DNA from: Chiridota heheva | Taxonomy: Eukaryota > Echinodermata > Holothuroidea > Apodida > Chiridotidae | Direction: 5' to 3' | Assembly (NCBI GenBank): GCA_020152595.1 | Contig: JAIGNY010001213.1 | Coordinates: forward strand, 505,001-569,000 | DNA: 64,000 nucleotides | In this document: one piece after another, positions 59,817 to 64,000 of the stretch | Layout of the letters: every line of letters starts with the position of its first letter | Numbering within the stretch: the first letter of the stretch is position 1 | Made by a program: the position numbers and the translations under genes | Notes under the pieces: model-generated | The model's input: the letters and a program-made list of their open reading frames with translations, nothing else | Database searches by the model: none | Told to the model about the DNA's origin: nothing

Positions 59817-60806
59817 TGATTTCTGAATGGAATAAGATATCTTCTGAATGGAATAAGATATCTTCTGAATGGAATAAGATATCTTCTGAATGGAATAAGA
59901 TATCTTCAGAATGGAATAAAATATCTTCTGAATGGAATAAGATATCTTTTGAATGGAATAAAATATCTTCCGAATGGAATAAGATATCTTATGAATGGAA
60001 TAAGATATCTTCTGAATGGAAAAAGATATCTTCTGAATGGAATAAGATATCTTCTGAATGGAATAAGATATCTTCTGAATGAAAAAGATATCTTCTGAAT
60101 GGAATAAGATATCTTCTGAATGGAATAAGATATCTTCTGAATGGAAGAAGATATTTTCTGAATGGAATAAGATATCTTCTGAATGGAATAAGATAATTTC
60201 GAATGGAATAAGATATCTTCTGAATAGAATAAGATATCTGCTGAATGGAATAAGATATCTTCTGAATGAAATAAGATATCTTCTGAATGGAATAAGATAT
60301 CTTTTGAATGGAATAAGATATCTGCTGAATGGAATAAGATATCTTCTGAATGGAATAAGATATCTTCTGAATGGAATAAGATATCTTTTGAATGGAATAA
60401 AATATCTTCTGAATGGAATAAGATATCTTCTGAATGAAGAAGAAATCTTCTGAATGGAATAAGATATCTTCCAAATGGAATAAGGTATCTTCGAATGGAA
60501 TAAGATATCTTCTGAATGGAATAAGATATCTTCTGAATGGAATAAGATATCTTCTGAATGGAATAAGATATCTTCTTAATGGAATAAGATATCTTCTGAA
60601 TGGAATAAGATATCTTCTGAATGAAATAAGACATCTTCTGAATGGAATAAGACATTTTCTGAATGGAATAAGATATCTTCTGAATGGAATAAGATATCTT
60701 ATGAATGAAATAAGACATCTTCTGAATGGAATAAGACATCTTCTGAATGGAATAAGATATCTTCTGAATGGAATAAGATATCTTCTGAATGGAATAAGAT
60801 ATCAGC
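59817..60806. repeat. 21-bp minisatellite
   Basis: About 47 copies of TCTTCTGAATGGAATAAGAT A. The unit contains the palindrome GATATC at each junction. Because 21 is divisible by 3, frames stay open: ISSEWNK on the plus strand; ISYSIQK and DILFHSE on the minus strand (up to 277 codons). Single-base slips switch frames. Confidence 0.97.
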
Positions 60807-60837
60807 GTAGGTTTTCACCAGTTAATTTGTTTCTTTA

Positions 60838-61333
60838 AAGGAGCACAAGACCGAAAAGTGAGGGCGCTCGTTTTTGCAAATTTCTCAAATATATTATACA
60901 CAAAAGATTAATAAACTTTATGCCTCCATAGCCCACAGATGACATGAGGGCAAATGCATTAAGTGTGCAAGCTCTTTCCTTTCAGTATGCTATCATAGGG
61001 CATTAATAATATGCCCAACGTGCATCAGATAAAGGCATCATTTTACACTTGCACGTGTTGGCAATGTAATTAGATCTTAGCTGTGCCAGGACAAGCAAAT
61101 AATGATATCGTATTAGGTTGCTGCTGCTATGGCGAGGCATGTGATGTGCAACCGTCGATTTTGGCCAAAATCGGCGGTTGCAGTGCATACTGAACGGAAA
61201 GCGGAGGTACACGTCACGGTCATTGGAATATTTATATTAACCAGAAAATTGCTATACCTTGCGTGCTACATAAGCATTTGATTTTTTAGGGACACCTAAA
61301 AATGTGCCCTCACCTTTCAATCTAGTGCTCCTT
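60838..61333. mobile_element. ~496-bp MITE with 28-bp inverted ends
   Basis: Left end AAGGAGCACAAGACCGAAAA GTGAGGGC; right end is the inverted form AAGGAGCACTAGATTGAAAG GTGAGGGC. Both are flanked by TA, fitting a mariner-like target. The interior is non-coding and carries a strong hairpin at 61,147-61,182. Confidence 0.83.
61147..61182. other. 36-bp near-perfect palindrome
   Basis: TGCAACCGTCGATTTTGG is followed directly by CCAAAATCGGCGGTTGCA. The arms pair along their full length with one G-T wobble and no loop. Confidence 0.9.
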
Positions 61334-61540
61334 TAGTAGTCCTCTTTTGTATAAAAGTGCTCATTAAAATTTGAGGATATATTCTGGATCCGATTGCAGT
61401 CACTTGATTGAGGATAGGGTTTAATAATCAATATGGAACTTTACTACTATAGCCTGAATGGCAAGCGCTGATTTTATACTGTAAGATTGAACTCGGTTGT
61501 TTTCACAAGTGACCACAGTGCACAGTTCTTCAGCTCTTAA

Positions 61541-62000
61541 GATGTCTTCTCACTTAATATGAGCTTGCGATCAGATCCACTGCTTGTGATCAGATCCACT
61601 GATCAGATCCACTGCTGGTGATCAGATCCACTGCAGGTGATCAGGTCTGCCATTTTGAAAACGCTCACTGGATCAGATTGCAGTCACTTGATTTGAGGGT
61701 AGGATCATGATCCATAGCAAACGATCAGATCCAGTTGATTCTCAAATAATATGTGTGATTGCAGATCAACTGACATGAAATCAAGTTATTTAAGCAATAT
61801 CAGGTTAGAACTGTTAATTTTTTTTCAATGGCCCAACTTTTGATCCCCAGTCTACTCATTCCCCATGATCGATCAGATTGTCTGCAGTGGATCTGATCTC
61901 GAGCTCACCTTCAAGTGAGAACACGACATTGTTTATCTACAATCATCAAACCAGATTATTGTATCGAGATCATGATCCAGGGATAAGTGAGAATGCAGCC
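61541..62000. mobile_element. TTAA-flanked MITE rich in GATC
   Basis: Flanked by TTAA at 61,537-61,540 and 62,001-62,004. The ends are inverted: GATGTCTTCTCACTTA against the complement of TAAGTGAGAATGCAGCC. A second inner inverted pair, TTCTCACTT with GATCAGATCCACTGC, lies at 61,546-61,585 and 61,880-61,925. The inside is a mosaic of GATCAGATCCACTG words. No ORF. Confidence 0.7.
61569..61650. repeat. Short GATCAGATCCACTGC tandem words
   Basis: Five to six copies of a 14-19 bp unit (GTGATCAGATCCACTGC and shortened forms). Confidence 0.85.
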
Positions 62001-62330
62001 TTAATGACATTTCATGAATTTGCTTGAATCAGTGTAATTGTGATCGGTTGACCCTTGTTTTGCTCAAGGCTTGCATTAGGGCTGATGGTGTTTCAGGGAT
62101 CGAGTGGAGCCGCAGAGGTGATATACTATTAAGTGTAGTGCAAACACTTAAATGGCTGTTTCGGATGACAGTTTCATTGGGTTTTCTGTTGGTTGTGTTA
62201 TTAGCTGTGTTCTCAATCAATTATCTCCAGATCATGATCTCCCAATGATAATTGTGCTCAATGTCATGTATTCTCACTTGAGTACAAGCCATGAGTGAAT
62301 AAACTGAAATCAAGAAGTGGTTCACTGAAA
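62001..62330. other. No gene seen
   Basis: A 74-codon ORF at 62,024 has a hydrophobic C-terminal stretch but matches no family; not called. Confidence 0.4.
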
Positions 62331-62339
62331 AAATTCCAT

Positions 62340-62420
62340 GGAAAAAGAGAGCAGGCTAACTGTTCGCAAAAAGAGAGCAGGCTAACTGTTCGCAAAAAGA
62401 GAGCAGGCTAACTGTTCGCA
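62340..62420. repeat. 26-bp tandem repeat
   Basis: Three copies of AAAAAGAGAGCAGGCTAACT GTTCGC. Confidence 0.97.
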
Positions 62421-62435
62421 CAAAATAAACAAGTT

Positions 62436-62785
62436 ATGATAGGATATTGCATAGCTAAGATTGATTGCAGCTCACTCATTTGCATATATTGCATAGCTAA
62501 GATTGATCACAAGTCACTCATTTGCATATATTGCATAGCTAAGATTGATCACAGCTCACTCATTTGCATATATTGCACAGCTAAGATTGATCGCAAGTCA
62601 CTTATTTGCATATATTGCACAGCTAAGATTGATCGCAGCTCACTCATTTGCATATATTGCATAGCTAAGATTGATTGCAGCTCACTCATTTGCATAAAAT
62701 GCATAGCTAAGATTGATCGCAGCTCACTCATTTGCATATATTGCATAGCTAAGATTGATCGCAGCTCATGCACTCATTTGCATTC
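62436..62785. repeat. 42-bp tandem repeat
   Basis: Eight copies of CATATATTGCATAGCTAAGA, TTGATCGCAGCTCACTCATT and TG. Since 42 is divisible by 3 it gives open frames on both strands (CIAKIDRSSLICIY plus, MQMSELRSILAMQY minus), not proteins. Confidence 0.97.
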
Positions 62786-63440
62786 ACATACATTTTTAGC
62801 TCAACATCCAAAGGGATTTTGAGCCTAAGGAGGCTAGCCCAAAATCCAGATTTCATTTGGATATGTTTGGATTTTTGCAGTGTTTATCTAGCCCTCAGCA
62901 TTTAATATAAGTGCGTAGTTTTAAAGAATTTTGCATTCCAAAATTTGCTAAAAATGTTTCAAATAAACAGATTTCCCACACACAATCGGAATAAATTTAG
63001 CATATACATGTATAGTAGCATTGGCTTAGGGAAATACCATCAAATATCTCCATTTAAAAGAAAAGTATGTTTTTATTGGCTGGAGTGTTAAAATACTGTC
63101 TGGCACATATGCTAATTGAGCTTGATATCCCATTTGGGATTTCTTCAAATGTTTAGTCAAATTGGGATGTAGCACTTGTATTTGATAGCTCGTTTGGGCT
63201 ATAACTTTGGTTTAAAAACTATTAAAAGCTAAAAATGTCTAAAATAGCCTGAATAGGCTATTTAAACCATATAGCACAATTAAGTATCTCTGGCTATAAA
63301 ATCACCAAAGTGTAAATAATTAACTCACTGATGAAAAATACCTTTCAAATCACACATATGACCTGGCACAACTCCTAAGAACTCCCAAGAAGTGTTTTGT
63401 TTGTGTGTAGATGATAAGGACTGTAATAACTGATGCATAA
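62786..63440. other. No gene seen
   Basis: Contains the hairpin AAATAGCC-TGAAT-AGGCTATTT near 63,242 and otherwise AT-rich sequence. Confidence 0.4.
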
Positions 63441-63560
63441 AATCACCGTTATCTTAAAGGTCAGGGGTCAAGTAAGTATATCTTATATGAAAGAGGACTT
63501 TGAAAGAAATTTTACCAAGAACATCAGTGATGTAGTTGCGCAACATGTATTTGGGGTGGG
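63441..63560 (+). repeat. Interspersed repeat R1, short copy
   Basis: GGTCAGGGGTCAAGTAAGTA and CTTATATGAAAGAGGACTT parallel 14,318-14,360. Confidence 0.6.
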
Positions 63561-64000
63561 TGTAATCCTGTTTTTGTTGGTGGGTAGTTAAAATTGAAGG
63601 GCACTTTGAGGGGCACTTTTCATTTAAAAAAGAGGCACTTTTGTCAGTTTTTGAAAAGTGGAGGAACCTGCCTGCTGGCCCCATGGTTCCTATTTATATG
63701 ATTTGATCATAGGCAGGATTTGAGGGGAGCAGGGGTGAACTTTTCCCTCCCTCAATTTTTGTCCAAATGGATAGTTTTGTATGTTAATGTGTTGTATTTT
63801 AGCATCATTTTGTGAATCCCCTGCCTCCCCACACACATACTTTTGACTTTCCTTCACTTTTAGTTGTCAAATCCCGCCTACATATCGTGTACATCTCCTT
63901 AATTCCCCAACCGCTGTTTTTGCCTGTTTTCGGCAGTTGGAATCTGCATTCTTCTCTTACCGAACCTGCATTCATAGCTCTCCGAGAGAAACACTCGATA
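63561..64000. other. No gene seen up to window end
   Basis: No recognisable coding or repeat structure. Confidence 0.4.

Noticed and set aside
59906-60739. 277-residue minus-strand ORF of ISYSIQK repeats
   Set aside because: It lies wholly inside the 21-bp array and switches repeat frame at slips.

Overview
This is an AT-rich, gene-poor window of a large eukaryotic genome, most likely a marine deuterostome invertebrate. An echinoderm, perhaps a sea cucumber, is my guess. That guess is inference from the mix of non-LTR retrotransposons, foldback elements and minisatellites and from a CCDC142-type gene. There are no bacterial-style operons, promoters or ribosome binding sites. Most long open frames here are tandem arrays that happen to lack stop codons, not genes.

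Only one host gene is well supported: a plus-strand homologue of CCDC142. Its large coding exon (18,827-20,510) ends in a GT donor. A second exon (35,120-35,215) continues in the same phase and carries the family's W-D-Q-G motif. A third exon may start at 36,320. The intron between the first two is 14.6 kb, and about 10.5 kb of it is a 39/40-bp satellite (20,925-31,985), itself interrupted by a 575-bp inverted-repeat element.

Left part (0-18 kb): a decayed minus-strand repeat ORF (1.3-3.2 kb); a TAG microsatellite; a 5'-truncated I-type LINE (5.4-7.15 kb) lying between AT-rich tandem repeats; a foldback element (9.6-10.3 kb); a hAT transposase fragment (10.7-12.1 kb) whose dimerisation domain has grown into a 32-bp minisatellite; three TTAA-flanked MITEs in a row (13.5-14.1 kb); and an L2/CR1-like LINE (14.9-17.7 kb) sitting inside a TATC/TA/TC microsatellite that splits an older interspersed repeat.

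Right part (32-64 kb): a triplicated 350-bp repeat whose last two copies are separated by a THAP-domain element with an 8-bp target duplication; a tRNA-derived SINE; a 37-bp array (40.1-41.9 kb) grown from a unit that a neighbouring paralogue carries only once; an I-type LINE nested inside an L2/CR1-like LINE (44.4-48.4 kb) with a 9-bp target duplication; an 18-bp array (50.3-51.1 kb); a second member of the 1.3-3.2 kb ORF family (52.6-53.0 kb) next to a 1.4-kb foldback element; a 28-bp array (56.3-59.1 kb); a 21-bp array (59.8-60.8 kb); two MITEs (60.8-62.0 kb); and a 42-bp array (62.4-62.8 kb).

The common theme is that tandem arrays appear to start inside transposable elements, and in three places the unexpanded or empty form is also visible in this window. 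I see no CRISPR, no prophage and no intact mobile element.
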